64,000 nt of DNA from Oscillospiraceae bacterium (GTDB taxonomy: Bacteria; Bacillota; Clostridia; Oscillospirales; CAG-272). Shown piece after piece: positions 41,372-50,189 of the stretch (position 1 is the first letter of the stretch; every line of letters begins with the position of its first letter). The notes beneath the pieces are model-generated. The model saw only the letters and a list, made by a program, of their open reading frames with translations. It was not told where the DNA came from and made no database searches. The stretch lies in NCBI GenBank assembly GCA_015063535.1, contig SVTY01000001.1:62001-126000 (forward strand). Reading direction: 5' to 3'. A program made the translations under genes and the position numbers.

Positions 41372-42661
41372 TTACGCTTCTTTTACAGTAAATACAGCTT
41401 TTTCCTTAACCAGATCCAAAGCCTTCTTTACCTTCATATCCTCCGCGATAGCGGAAGCATCAATGCTGGACTTGACCTGTTCCACTTCAATACCGTATGC
41501 CTCTGCAATCTTTTGATATTCGCCGTTGATATCCTCTTCCGTTGCTTCAACATTTTCCAAAGCAGCGATCTTTTCCAAAGCCAGTCTTGCCTTTACCTGA
41601 CGCTCTGCCTGAGGTCTCATTTGCTCACGCAGGGCATCCAAATTCATACCCGTGTACTTGAAGTATGTTTTCAGATCAAGACCTTGAGAGCGAAGTCTGG
41701 TGTCGTAATCCCGAACATAATTCTCGGTCTCAGCGACATACATTGCCTCTGGAATATCCGCTTCCAATTTCTCGATGAGCGCTTCAACAATCTTATCCTC
41801 TACTGCATTTTCTGCAGCAGTTTCGTGTCTCTTTTCGATTTTTGCCTTCAGATCCGCTTTATATTCATCAAACGTATCAAATTCGGATACATCTTTTGCA
41901 AAATCATCGTCTAAAACAGGGAGCTCCACTCGAGTGATGGAGTGAATCTTTACCTTGAACACAGCAGGCTTTGCTGCCAGATCCTTAGCATGATACTCTT
42001 CGGGGAAGGTTACATTTACATCAAATTCTTCATCGATGCTTTTTCCGACGATCTGCTCTTCAAATCCGGGAATGAAGGAGCCGGAGCCGAGCTTCAAGGC
42101 ATAATCCGTGCCTTTTCCGCCTTCAAAGGCAACTCCGTCGCAAAAGCCTTCAAAGTCAATCACAGTCGTATCGCCCATTTCAGCGGCACGGTCGGTTACT
42201 TCGATTTCCCTGGAGTTTCTTTCACGGACGGTTTCAATCTCCTTGTCCAGCTCTTCCTCAGTTACTTCGGTAACTTCCTTTTCTACTTCGATTCCAAAAT
42301 AATCCTTGATCTCCACGTCAGGCTTTACGTAAACCTTTGCGGACAGCACAAGACCGTTCTCGTCAATAGAAACTACATCAAATTCAGGCTGACCTACAAT
42401 TTCCAATCCCGATTCCTTAGCGGCATCGGTATAAGCTGCGGGGATCAGATCATTGATTGCATCCTCATAGAAAACACCCGTTCCGTACATTTTTTCAATA
42501 ATGGAACGAGGCGCCTTTCCTTTTCTGAATCCGGGAACAGTAATGGATTTGACCTGCTTACGATATACAGCATTAACGGCGGCATCAAAGGTTGCCTTGT
42601 CTACCGAGAACTGCAGCTCGTATTTGTTTTTCTCGATTACTTCAGATTTTGTTAAACTCAT
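41372..42661 (-). CDS. tig: Trigger factor
   Basis: Ribosome-bound chaperone and prolyl isomerase, 429 residues. The N-terminal ribosome-binding loop contains VPGFRKGKAPRSIIEKMYG. A central FKBP domain follows (MGDTTVIDFEGFCDGVAFEGG and IPGFEEQIVGKSIDEE), then a helical C-terminal arm. The start is the ATG at 42661 (MSLTKSEVIEKN) after GGAGG, 47 nt downstream of the predicted -10. Codon bias indicates high expression. It is first in the tig-clpP-clpX operon, linking co-translational folding with quality control. Confidence 0.95.
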   Translation of the reverse strand: MSLTKSEVIEKNKYELQFSVDKATFDAAVNAVYRKQVKSITVPGFRKGKAPRSIIEKMYGTGVFYEDAINDLIPAAYTDAAKESGLEIVGQPEFDVVSIDENGLVLSAKVYVKPDVEIKDYFGIEVEKEVTEVTEEELDKEIETVRERNSREIEVTDRAAEMGDTTVIDFEGFCDGVAFEGGKGTDYALKLGSGSFIPGFEEQIVGKSIDEEFDVNVTFPEEYHAKDLAAKPAVFKVKIHSITRVELPVLDDDFAKDVSEFDTFDEYKADLKAKIEKRHETAAENAVEDKIVEALIEKLEADIPEAMYVAETENYVRDYDTRLRSQGLDLKTYFKYTGMNLDALREQMRPQAERQVKARLALEKIAALENVEATEEDINGEYQKIAEAYGIEVEQVKSSIDASAIAEDMKVKKALDLVKEKAVFTVKEA

Positions 42662-42707
42662 TTGGTTTAAACCTCCGATTGAAAATAAAATTTTACATAC
42701 AGTATAT

Positions 42708-42736
42708 ATTGTACTTTTTTTTGGCGGTTTTGTCAA
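42708..42736 (-). promoter_or_regulatory. Promoter of tig-clpP-clpX
   Basis: On the minus strand TTGACA (42736-42731) and TACAAT (42713-42708) are 17 bp apart. It lies just upstream of the trigger factor leader. Confidence 0.75.
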
Positions 42737-42750
42737 TAGCTTTTTGAAAA

Positions 42751-43470
42751 TTATCCAACAAATTGCGGGATGAAATCCAGATAATCCGCTGAAATCATTT
42801 GAAAACGAATGGCATCGTCCCAAAAAACACAGGGTATCGCATAGGTACTGTGAATATGACCGAAATAACAGCGAGTCACATGAAACTCCCGAAGCAGAGC
42901 TAAAATCTCCTCACAACGAAAATTACCCCAAACAGGAGGGAAGTGTAAAAAGACGAGAATTTCTTTTTTGCTTGTTTCTTGGAGCTTTTGAGCACGATCC
43001 AGTGACATTCGCAGGCGAATGGTTTCACGGTTGACGATTTTGGAATACTCTATTTTTTGCGATGTGTTTTGCATAGATTGATCGGTAAACCACCCTCGTG
43101 AGCCGGCGATAATATAATTTTCCACCTCAAAAGCGGTATTGTTCAAAATATCAATACTTGTTATGCAATTTTCATAAAGGAACTGATGTATTTTGGAAGC
43201 GGTACTCCACCAAAAATCATGGTTGCCCTTGAGCAGGATTTTTTTTCCGGGAAGGGCATCGATCCATTTTAGATCATCCAAAGCTTCCTTTAGATTCAAC
43301 GCCCACGAGATATCTCCGGGAATGATCACCGTATCGTTTTCTTGAATGAGCTTTTGCCAGTTCTTTTGAATTTTATTTACATAATCCTTCCAACGGTTGC
43401 CAAAGACCTCCATAGACTTTTGATTGCTTTTTGTATCTAGATGAAGATCGGCAATAACATAGATCGCCAT
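42751..43470 (-). CDS. Metallophosphoesterase
   Basis: Calcineurin-like phosphoesterase, 239 residues. The metal-binding series is complete: DLHLD (about 8-12), GDISW, GNHDFWW, HFPP and GHIHS. This family (COG1768-type) is widespread in Clostridia and its substrates are unknown. The gene is divergent from the small DUF1540 gene and upstream of tig, but the tig promoter lies between them, so transcription may partly run through. The start is the ATG at 43470 after AGGAGCG. Confidence 0.88.
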   Translation of the reverse strand: MAIYVIADLHLDTKSNQKSMEVFGNRWKDYVNKIQKNWQKLIQENDTVIIPGDISWALNLKEALDDLKWIDALPGKKILLKGNHDFWWSTASKIHQFLYENCITSIDILNNTAFEVENYIIAGSRGWFTDQSMQNTSQKIEYSKIVNRETIRLRMSLDRAQKLQETSKKEILVFLHFPPVWGNFRCEEILALLREFHVTRCYFGHIHSTYAIPCVFWDDAIRFQMISADYLDFIPQFVG

Positions 43471-43504
43471 GAATCGCTCCTAAAAATTAGTGGAATGAAT
43501 CCAT

Positions 43505-43542
43505 CCTCCTTTGAGAATACTATCAATATCTTATAAAGGAGG
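43505..43542 (+). promoter_or_regulatory. Anti-SD/SD inverted repeat upstream of the DUF1540 gene
   Basis: CCTCCTTT (43505-43512) is the exact complement of AAAGGAGG (43535-43542), the ribosome site of the DUF1540 gene, with a 22-nt gap. If both are on one transcript the site would be masked by an 8-bp helix. Confidence 0.45.
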
Positions 43543-43551
43543 TTAGATACA

Positions 43552-43752
43552 ATGAATCGTGAAACGGAAAAGTGCGGATGTCCTTCCGGAAAAGGCTCCA
43601 AGGATCATATCAAGGGCATCTGCTGTGATGTGAAAAATTGCGTATATCATGATTGTGAAACCTACTGCACCGCAGAGCAGATCGCAGTTGGTCCCAGCAG
43701 TGCCACCAGCAGTGCGGATACGGCATGCGCAACCTTTAAAGAAAGAAAGTAA
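43552..43752 (+). CDS. DUF1540 small cysteine-rich protein
   Basis: A 66-residue protein with Cys at positions in CGC, GICCDVKNC, HDCETYC and one near the C-terminus. The CCDVKNCVYHDCETYCTAEQI core is the DUF1540 domain, which probably binds a metal. Function is unknown. Such proteins are common in spore-forming clostridia. A consensus AAAGGAGG lies 9 nt before the ATG. A strong hairpin terminator follows, so it is monocistronic. Confidence 0.85.
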   Translation: MNRETEKCGCPSGKGSKDHIKGICCDVKNCVYHDCETYCTAEQIAVGPSSATSSADTACATFKERK

Positions 43753-43760
43753 ATGCTTGG

Positions 43761-43797
43761 TTGGGTTGTCGCATCATGCGACAACCCAATTTCCTTT
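43761..43797. terminator. Terminator between the DUF1540 gene and thrC
   Basis: A perfect 13-bp stem TTGGGTTGTCGCA/TGCGACAACCCAA with a 3-nt loop, followed by TTTCCTTTT. It lies between convergent genes. Confidence 0.85.
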
Positions 43798-45275
43798 TAC
43801 ATAAAGCGATAGACCTCTTCCAGCATCTCGGCAGGGTCAATGGTACGGTCAAAACGAACAGGCTTCTCGGAAAGACCGCAAAGAGGCGGTGTGATATCGG
43901 TGTTGGTGAGTGCAGAAAGATCCTGCAATGCCCCCGTATCGGCAGAAGCCTCTTTTTCGGTAATAGACCGATAAACATCCGCCGCAAACTTATACGGACT
44001 TGCGGTTGATGCAACGATCATTTTTTTCTGATCTGCCGTATCCTTTCGATACTGCTCTGCGCAGTGCAAGGCTACAGAGGTGTGTGTATCGGCAAGATAT
44101 CCATATGCCTGATAGAAGTTTTTGAGTGTTTGCGCCGTTTGCTCCTCATTGGCACAATAACCTACAAACGTATCGTCAATCTTTTGCTTAATGTCCTGCG
44201 ATACCGTATACCGTCCCTCTTGATTCAACTGCGCCATATATGCCGCAGTTTGCTCAGCATCGGATACAAAATAGAGCAACCTCTCCAAATTACTGGAGAT
44301 CAAAATATCCATAGAGGGAGACATGGTTACATGGAACTTACGGTTTCGGTCATAGGTGCCGGTCTCCAAAAATTCCGTCAGTACATTATTGGAATTCGAG
44401 GCGCAGATCAGCTTATCCAACGGTAGCCCCATGTTTTTCGCAAGATATGCTGCAAAGATATTTCCGAAATTACCGGTGGGTACACAAACATTGACCGCTT
44501 CGCCACAGGCGATCTCTCCTGCATTCAGCAAATCGCAATATGCGGAAATGTAGTATACGATCTGCGGTGCCAAACGTCCCCAGTTGATCGAGTTGGCACT
44601 GGAAAGAATATACCCGTTTTTATCCAGCTGTTTTTTTGCGTCGGGATCGGAGAAGATCTTTTTCACGCCGTTTTGCGCATCGTCAAAGTTACCTTTGATG
44701 GCACAAACATGAACATTGTTTCCTGTTTGCGTTGCCATTTGAAGTTTTTGCACCTTGCTGACCCCATCGATAGGATAAAAGACAATGATCTTGATCCGAT
44801 CAATGTCCTTGTAGCCCTCCAATGCCGCTTTTCCCGTATCTCCCGACGTTGCGACCAAGATCAATGCCGTATGATCCTCTCCCGTTTTAACAAGCGCTCT
44901 GGAAAGCAAACGAGGCATGATCTGAAGAGCCATATCCTTAAATGCGGCAGTGGGACCGTGCCAAAGCTCCAAGGAATACAGAGAATCGGTAACCTTCTTT
45001 AAAGGGGCGGCTCCGCCCGGGAAGGAAGCTTCACAATAAGCGGCTTCGCAATCCTGCATCAATTCCTCCATCGAGTAGTCGGTCAAAAATTTTGACAAAA
45101 CATAAGCGGCTCTTTCCGAATATGTTTTCGAGCAAAGCATTTGAAGCTCTTGCTCGGTGATGGCAGGCAATTCTTCGGGAACAAAAAGTCCGCCGTCGGA
45201 TGCAAGTCCCTGCTTGATGATCTGTGCTGAATAAAATTTGGTTTGTTTGGCATCTCTTGTACTGTAATACGTCAT
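43797..45275 (-). CDS. thrC: Threonine synthase
   Basis: PLP-dependent enzyme of 492 residues converting O-phosphohomoserine to threonine. It is the longer, yeast/E. coli-like class. The Schiff-base Lys is in HGPTAAFKDMALQ, and the phosphate loop region is VATSGDTGKAALEG. PTGNFGNIFAAY is also typical. It ends a leftward run starting with lepB and rbgA. The start is 4 nt after the dipeptidase stop. thrB and hom are not present in the window. Confidence 0.94.
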   Translation of the reverse strand: MTYYSTRDAKQTKFYSAQIIKQGLASDGGLFVPEELPAITEQELQMLCSKTYSERAAYVLSKFLTDYSMEELMQDCEAAYCEASFPGGAAPLKKVTDSLYSLELWHGPTAAFKDMALQIMPRLLSRALVKTGEDHTALILVATSGDTGKAALEGYKDIDRIKIIVFYPIDGVSKVQKLQMATQTGNNVHVCAIKGNFDDAQNGVKKIFSDPDAKKQLDKNGYILSSANSINWGRLAPQIVYYISAYCDLLNAGEIACGEAVNVCVPTGNFGNIFAAYLAKNMGLPLDKLICASNSNNVLTEFLETGTYDRNRKFHVTMSPSMDILISSNLERLLYFVSDAEQTAAYMAQLNQEGRYTVSQDIKQKIDDTFVGYCANEEQTAQTLKNFYQAYGYLADTHTSVALHCAEQYRKDTADQKKMIVASTASPYKFAADVYRSITEKEASADTGALQDLSALTNTDITPPLCGLSEKPVRFDRTIDPAEMLEEVYRFM

Positions 45276-45279
45276 TGTT

Positions 45280-46227
45280 TTATCCTTTCTTTTGACGATT
45301 ATTTATTATGTTTTTTATAATAAAGCTTTCTGCGTTTTTCCAAAATAGTTTTTGAATAAGAGTCTCTGTATATCCGATGTGAAGCATATAGTCGGCAAGA
45401 CGGTACAGATCCTCAGGATGTTGATATCTGTTCGGTGTTTCCGCTCCGTCGAAATCACAACCAAAGCAAAGTGTATTCTCTCCGTCCAAAGAGAGAAAAT
45501 GATCAATATGCCGAAGGATGATCTCGGTTTCTGTGCCTTTCAAATGACCGCTCCCCAAGTGCTGAACATATAAATTGATCCCTACCAAGCCGCCAGAGCT
45601 TCGAACCATATCAAACAGGGAATCATTGAGATTTCTCGGATGTGGAAACACTTGAAAGGCATTGGAATGAGAGGCAATGACAGGATGCCCGTCTGCCTCT
45701 TCGATGATCTCCTGTGCGCTTTTGAGAGAAGCGTGAGAGATATCTGGTACAATCCCCAATTCGGTGCACCGTTTTACAACCTGTTTTCCGAAGTCAGTAA
45801 GTCCCGTCTCAGTATCATATGCGCCTCCGATACAGGAACAACCTTTCCAGAGCAAAGTTAAAAATCGAATCCCTTTTTGTCGCAAAACCGCTAAACGGTC
45901 AATGTCTTGAGCAAGCAATCTCGCATCCTCCACTGCCAAAAACAAAGAGATTGGCTTTTGGAGGGAAGAAACTGCATCGGAACGGCACAGAAGCTTTGAA
46001 AAGGGATGATTCTCTAATCGTTCCAAAATAGAAAGACATTGCTGAAACGCCTGCTCATCCGAAAGAGAATCCGCACACCATATGGCGGCGATCTGTAAGT
46101 AGAATCGGTACACCGATGTTACGGTATCATTCCATCGAACGGCAAGTGTCCGATCATTCGGTGATTGGTTTTTAGCGAACAATTCATAGAGGGTATCGCA
46201 GTGCAGATCGGCAAGAGAAAGCATCAT
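45280..46227 (-). CDS. Membrane dipeptidase-like (M19 renal dipeptidase family)
   Basis: Zinc dipeptidase of 315 residues. ADLHCDTL supplies metal ligands His and Asp. VEDARLL has the bridging Glu, SHASLKSAQEI and IASHSNA the other His ligands. CFGCDFDGAE ends the barrel core. No signal peptide is visible, so it acts in the cytoplasm. It cleaves dipeptides, possibly those with D-residues. The ATG codons at 46227 and 46224 are both possible; GGAG lies 10 nt before the first. It follows yraN by 2 nt. Confidence 0.9.
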   Translation of the reverse strand: MMLSLADLHCDTLYELFAKNQSPNDRTLAVRWNDTVTSVYRFYLQIAAIWCADSLSDEQAFQQCLSILERLENHPFSKLLCRSDAVSSLQKPISLFLAVEDARLLAQDIDRLAVLRQKGIRFLTLLWKGCSCIGGAYDTETGLTDFGKQVVKRCTELGIVPDISHASLKSAQEIIEEADGHPVIASHSNAFQVFPHPRNLNDSLFDMVRSSGGLVGINLYVQHLGSGHLKGTETEIILRHIDHFLSLDGENTLCFGCDFDGAETPNRYQHPEDLYRLADYMLHIGYTETLIQKLFWKNAESFIIKNIINNRQKKG

Positions 46228-46229
46228 GA

Positions 46230-46616
46230 TTATTTCACTCCAAAGGCATCCGGTATGTGGTTGATTTTCAAAATACTTCCCGAGGTTTTATGATAATATA
46301 TTTCGATCACATCCATACGAGGCTGTTTGCCTTTTGAGGATTCCTTTCGAAGATACGCCCTTGCCGCACGAAGAAGCCGCAACTGCTTGGTTCGGTTGAC
46401 AGCGGCTGACGGAGCTCCGTACGGAAGATAGCAATCGGCAGAAACCACGGAGCGTGTTTTTACCTCTACAAAAACGATATATTCTTTGTTGCTGGCAATA
46501 ATATCGATCTCATCATGAGATTCGTGTTTGTTCCGCTCTAAAATTTTATATCCGTTTTTTCTCAGAAATTTCGCCGCAGTTGTTTCGCCGAGGCTTCCCA
46601 ACTCGTTTGTTTTCAT
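46230..46616 (-). CDS. yraN: YraN/UPF0102 family endonuclease-fold protein
   Basis: A 128-residue member of the UPF0102 family. It opens with LGSLGETTAAKFLRKNGYKILERN, followed by EIDIIASNKEYIVFVEVKTR. The D-ExK nuclease motif of the restriction-endonuclease-like fold is present (EID, EVK). Proposed roles include Holliday-junction or recombination work, unproven. It overlaps rnhB by 4 nt, the conserved rnhB-yraN arrangement. Confidence 0.92.
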   Translation of the reverse strand: MKTNELGSLGETTAAKFLRKNGYKILERNKHESHDEIDIIASNKEYIVFVEVKTRSVVSADCYLPYGAPSAAVNRTKQLRLLRAARAYLRKESSKGKQPRMDVIEIYYHKTSGSILKINHIPDAFGVK

Positions 46617-47227
46617 GTTTCACTATCCTGTAAAAAACGAATAAATTTTGTTCGGTGAATGGGGGCAGGGCCGTAAAGACGCAATGCCTCCATATGCTCT
46701 TTGGTTCCGTATCCCTTGTGGCGAGCGATTCCATATTGCGGATACTGTTGATCCAGCGACAAGCACGCACGGTCTCTGGTCACCTTTGCCAAAATTGAAG
46801 CGGCGGCAATAGACGGAGAGATCGCATCACCGTGAATAACCGCTTTGGCAGGGAGAGAAAAGCCCCTTGCAATATTGCCATCAATTAACGCAAAATCCGC
46901 TTTGGTTGAAAGCCCCTGTATCGCCTTGCGCATGGCAGACAGCGTGGCTTCCAATATATTCGTTTGATTGATCTCCTCCACGGAGCTTTCGGCGATCGAA
47001 TACGCAACTGCCGACTCGCAAATACGATCAAACAACTGTTCTCGCTTTTTTTCGGATAATTTTTTGGAATCATTAAGTCCTTCCAAAAATAAGCCATCGG
47101 GCAAAATCACCGCTGCCGCAACAACAGGACCGCACAACGGTCCCCGTCCTGCCTCATCTACGCCGCATACTATGGCATAGCCTTGATCGATCAATTCCTT
47201 TTCCAATGTATATTCCAGATTTTTCAT
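46613..47227 (-). CDS. rnhB: Ribonuclease HII
   Basis: RNase HII of 204 residues removing ribonucleotides from DNA and Okazaki-type hybrids. It has the GVDEAGRGPLCGPVVAAAVI motif with catalytic Asp-Glu, plus NDSKKLSEKKRE and the later ALIDGNI Asp. The C-terminal HKGYGTKEHMEAL is typical. The gene order lepB-rbgA-rnhB-yraN is a widely conserved cluster. Confidence 0.95.
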   Translation of the reverse strand: MKNLEYTLEKELIDQGYAIVCGVDEAGRGPLCGPVVAAAVILPDGLFLEGLNDSKKLSEKKREQLFDRICESAVAYSIAESSVEEINQTNILEATLSAMRKAIQGLSTKADFALIDGNIARGFSLPAKAVIHGDAISPSIAAASILAKVTRDRACLSLDQQYPQYGIARHKGYGTKEHMEALRLYGPAPIHRTKFIRFLQDSET

Positions 47228-47239
47228 GTGTTTCCCTTA

Positions 47240-48115
47240 TTATGTGATATCATTGGTGAAATCCAACGAAATACGACCAAGCTTGGCGGAGCGAAATTCC
47301 TCAATCAGCATGTTTGCTGTCCGTTCGGTATTCACCTCGCCGCCGCTTATCAAAAAGCCTCGTTTTTTACCGATTATTTTCAACAGCTCATACGAATCGA
47401 CAGCTTCCTCCGTGGGAACAGACTCCAGCTTATACCGCTGACATAACAGTTCGGGATACCGCTTCCGAAGCTTAGCACATAAAGCGGTAGCGATCTCTTC
47501 AATGTCCAAAACATCATCCTTGATCGCTCCTGTGATCGCCAAATTTTCTCCTACCTGCTGTTCATCAAACTTAGGCCAAAGCACACCAGGCATATCCATT
47601 AGCAAAATTCCGATATCGGTAGAAACCCACTGCTTATCCAAAGTAACCCCCGGACGGTTTTCGACCTTTGCTTTTTTATTTCCGCATAGCTTGTTGATTA
47701 AAGAGGATTTTCCCACATTCGGGATCCCTACGACCATTGCCTTCAGAGATCGACCGACCATTCCTTTTTGCTCGTATCGCTCCAGCTTTTCCGAGCAAAG
47801 TGCTCGAAGGGCAGGGGATATCTTGGAAATTCCCATCCCACTGATACAATCCGTCTCAATACAAACGGTGTGTTGATTGGTATACCGCTTTTCCCATTCT
47901 TTTGTCACGGACGGATCGGCAAGTGTTGCCTTGTTCAACAAAATAATAGAAGGCTTTTCGGCGCAAATGCGGGAGATCTCGGGATTGCGGGAGCTATATG
48001 GGATTCTGGCATCCAACAGCTCGATCACAGCATCTACATTTTTTAGATTCTCGGTAATCAGGCGTCTTGTTTTTGCCATGTGTCCCGGAAACCATTGAAT
48101 GTGTTGCGATGGCAT
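47240..48115 (-). CDS. rbgA: Ribosome biogenesis GTPase RbgA (YlqF)
   Basis: Circularly permuted GTPase of 291 residues required for 50S assembly in Bacillus. IQWFPGHMAKTRR is the opening signature. G4 (LLNKATLAD) precedes G1 (GIPNVGKSSLINKLCG), confirming permutation, and G3 follows (MDMPGVLWPKF). The start is the ATG at 48115 (MPSQHIQWF) with GGAGAACTTTG upstream. The open frame continues into lepB without a ribosome site, so the longer start is rejected. It follows lepB by 25 nt. Confidence 0.95.
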   Translation of the reverse strand: MPSQHIQWFPGHMAKTRRLITENLKNVDAVIELLDARIPYSSRNPEISRICAEKPSIILLNKATLADPSVTKEWEKRYTNQHTVCIETDCISGMGISKISPALRALCSEKLERYEQKGMVGRSLKAMVVGIPNVGKSSLINKLCGNKKAKVENRPGVTLDKQWVSTDIGILLMDMPGVLWPKFDEQQVGENLAITGAIKDDVLDIEEIATALCAKLRKRYPELLCQRYKLESVPTEEAVDSYELLKIIGKKRGFLISGGEVNTERTANMLIEEFRSAKLGRISLDFTNDIT

Positions 48116-48140
48116 ACAAAGTTCTCCTTTTTTGATAAGC

Positions 48141-48776
48141 TTACTCAACGGCTCCAAAACGGGAAAGAGGTGTTGTTCGTAAAAGAACCCTTCCCAGTAC
48201 CCGTCTGCTGTCCACAAATCCAATATCGGGGTGTCGGCTGTCCTTGGAGGCATTGCGGTTATCGCCCATAACAAACAGATGCCCCTCAGGAACTACATAG
48301 CTTTGCGGATAGCTGTACAACGGATAGCCCTCATATTTTATATATTCTTCGGTCAATACTTCAGTTCCGTTCTCATCCGTAACAGTAACCTTCATCGAAG
48401 TGGCTGTATAGGAAAGCTGTACGGTTTCTCCCTCTGTGGCAATCACACGCTTCACCACGGGCTCATTCAAGGCTCCTGTTTGATGAAATACGATGATATC
48501 TCCGCTTTTTGGCGTATAGAACAGATCCGATACGATCAATGTCTCGTTTCCGTAAAGGGTATTTTCCATCGAGCCTCCGTTTACGGTACATAACCGAAAG
48601 GCGAAGGAAAACAATACGATCACAAAGCAAACCGCAAAAACAAATATTTCAATATAATCCAAGGCTTCCTTTAAAAAGAAATTTTTGGGTCTTGGATCGG
48701 TGGGTTCAACTACGGTGTCTGATGGAGGAAGCTCCTCATGGAAGGCTTCCTGTTCGTTTTTGTTTAATTCAGACAT
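48141..48776 (-). CDS. lepB: Signal peptidase I
   Basis: Type I signal peptidase of about 211 residues. An N-terminal cytoplasmic region rich in Glu precedes one transmembrane helix (IEIFVFAVCFVIVLFSFAF). The catalytic Ser is in VNGGSMENTL, the catalytic Lys in VVKRVIATEGE, and the box E GDNRNASKDSR is intact. It cleaves Sec signal peptides at the outer membrane face. I use the ATG at 48776 (MSELNKNE). A GTG nine codons upstream at 48803 is also possible; neither has ideal spacing to AAAGGA. A 15-nt palindrome AATGAAG-G-CTTCATT at about 48803 marks the gap to apgM. Confidence 0.92.
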   Translation of the reverse strand: MSELNKNEQEAFHEELPPSDTVVEPTDPRPKNFFLKEALDYIEIFVFAVCFVIVLFSFAFRLCTVNGGSMENTLYGNETLIVSDLFYTPKSGDIIVFHQTGALNEPVVKRVIATEGETVQLSYTATSMKVTVTDENGTEVLTEEYIKYEGYPLYSYPQSYVVPEGHLFVMGDNRNASKDSRHPDIGFVDSRRVLGRVLLRTTPLSRFGAVE

Positions 48777-48829
48777 TTCGGATTTCGATCCTTTCCGAAG
48801 CACAATGAAGGCTTCATTGGCTTCTGACG

Positions 48830-50044
48830 TTATTGTTCAATAAGATGTCCCATCAGCGTATAGCCATTAGGAATGTAGTGCCGAGTGCTTCGAGCGGTGA
48901 ATTCGTCGAAGGCAGCAATTCCGTCACATTCCTTTTCGGAGGAATAGATCATAAACGGAACCGGATCAATGGAATGGGTGCGAATGGCGATCGGGGTAGG
49001 ATGATCGGGAAGGATCATGATCTTAAACGGTTCTCCGCACTCCTTCAGATACGCATATACAGGTGCTAGAATTTTTTCGTCAATCAGCTCTATGGATTTT
49101 ACCTTGTTCTCGATTTCTGCTCGATGTCCGCATTCATCGGGGGCCTCCACATGCACATAGACCAACTCAATACCGCGGCGGAACGCCTCAATGGCAGCAT
49201 TCGCCTTTCCTACATAATTGGTATGTACATTTCCCGTTGCGCCTTCCACGTCAATGGATTCCATCTCGGCGCAAAGTCCGATTCCTTTGATCAGATCGAC
49301 AGCGGAAATAACTGCGGCATTCAAGCCCCATTTTTCCTTAAAGGAGGGAAGCTGCGGCTTTTTTCCGGGGCTCCAAAGCCATGCGGAGTTGGCAGGCTTC
49401 AAGCCTCTTGCTTTTCGATCCAGATTCACGGGATGATCCTTTAAGATCTCATAGCTTGCCTTCATCAGCTTCAAAAACTCCTCGCCTCCGTCGGAAGAGC
49501 GTGGAAGATACTCGCCGATCCGCTTGCCCAAAATATCATGCGGACGCATAAAGTTATAGCGGTCGTTTCCATTTTTCCAGATCAAGCAATGGCGGTAGCT
49601 GACGCCGGTGTAAAACTTGCGGTAATCATTGCCGAGCTTTTCTTCCAGTGCTTGGATCAAACGATCCGCCTCGGGGGTCGTGATCTCATCAGCACTGTGA
49701 TCGAGAATGATCTTATCCTCGTAGTTTTCCTCGTCCTCGGTTAAGGTTACCACGTTGCAGCGATATGCGGTTTCATCCGACTGCATCTCAATCCCCATAC
49801 TGACGGCTTCTAACGGAGAACGTCCCTTGGAATAGATCTTCGGATCAAACGAAAGAATTGCCATGTTGGCGGTATCGCTTTCCGGCACCATGCCCTGAGG
49901 TACGTTCGACACCGTTCCGACAACGGATTTTGCGGCAAGCGCATCCATGTTCGGCTTGTTTGCTTTTTGCATAGGGGTCAAGCCATTTAATTCAGCAATC
50001 GGCTCATCTGCCATTCCATCGGGAATTAATACCAAATATTTCAT
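48830..50044 (-). CDS. apgM: Cofactor-independent phosphoglycerate mutase (archaeal type, ApgM)
   Basis: Alkaline-phosphatase-fold mutase of 404 residues interconverting 3- and 2-phosphoglycerate. The start MKYLVLIPDGMADEPI has the metal Asp, and VPESDTANMAILSFDP has the nucleophilic Ser. VHVEAPDECGHRAE and LPDHPTPIAIRTHS give the remaining metal ligands. It belongs to the ApgM family rather than GpmI by length and motif. The ATG at 50044 follows AAGGATT. An upstream in-frame start at 50080 lacks a ribosome site. Promoter at 50114-50086. Confidence 0.93.
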   Translation of the reverse strand: MKYLVLIPDGMADEPIAELNGLTPMQKANKPNMDALAAKSVVGTVSNVPQGMVPESDTANMAILSFDPKIYSKGRSPLEAVSMGIEMQSDETAYRCNVVTLTEDEENYEDKIILDHSADEITTPEADRLIQALEEKLGNDYRKFYTGVSYRHCLIWKNGNDRYNFMRPHDILGKRIGEYLPRSSDGGEEFLKLMKASYEILKDHPVNLDRKARGLKPANSAWLWSPGKKPQLPSFKEKWGLNAAVISAVDLIKGIGLCAEMESIDVEGATGNVHTNYVGKANAAIEAFRRGIELVYVHVEAPDECGHRAEIENKVKSIELIDEKILAPVYAYLKECGEPFKIMILPDHPTPIAIRTHSIDPVPFMIYSSEKECDGIAAFDEFTARSTRHYIPNGYTLMGHLIEQ

Positions 50045-50085
50045 AATCCTTGTTATAACCTCGTGTATAAAAAATTCCACCTTAT

Positions 50086-50114
50086 ATTATATCATAGTTT
50101 CTGCTTTTTTACAA
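50086..50114 (-). promoter_or_regulatory. Promoter of apgM
   Basis: On the minus strand TTGTAA (50114-50109) and TATAAT (50091-50086) are 17 bp apart, with TGA before the -10. Confidence 0.65.
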
Positions 50115-50144
50115 TAACCTTTCCGATTATTTTAAAAAAACTTA

Positions 50145-50178
50145 AAAAAAAGAACGAGAAAAATCTCGTTCTTTTTTT
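50145..50178 (-). terminator. Terminator after the glycosyltransferase gene
   Basis: A 15-bp A/T-flanked stem with core GAACGAGA/TCTCGTTC and a 4-nt loop. T-runs occur on both strands; on the minus strand it ends the glycosyltransferase transcript. Confidence 0.85.
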
Positions 50179-50189
50179 CGATTGCGTAA

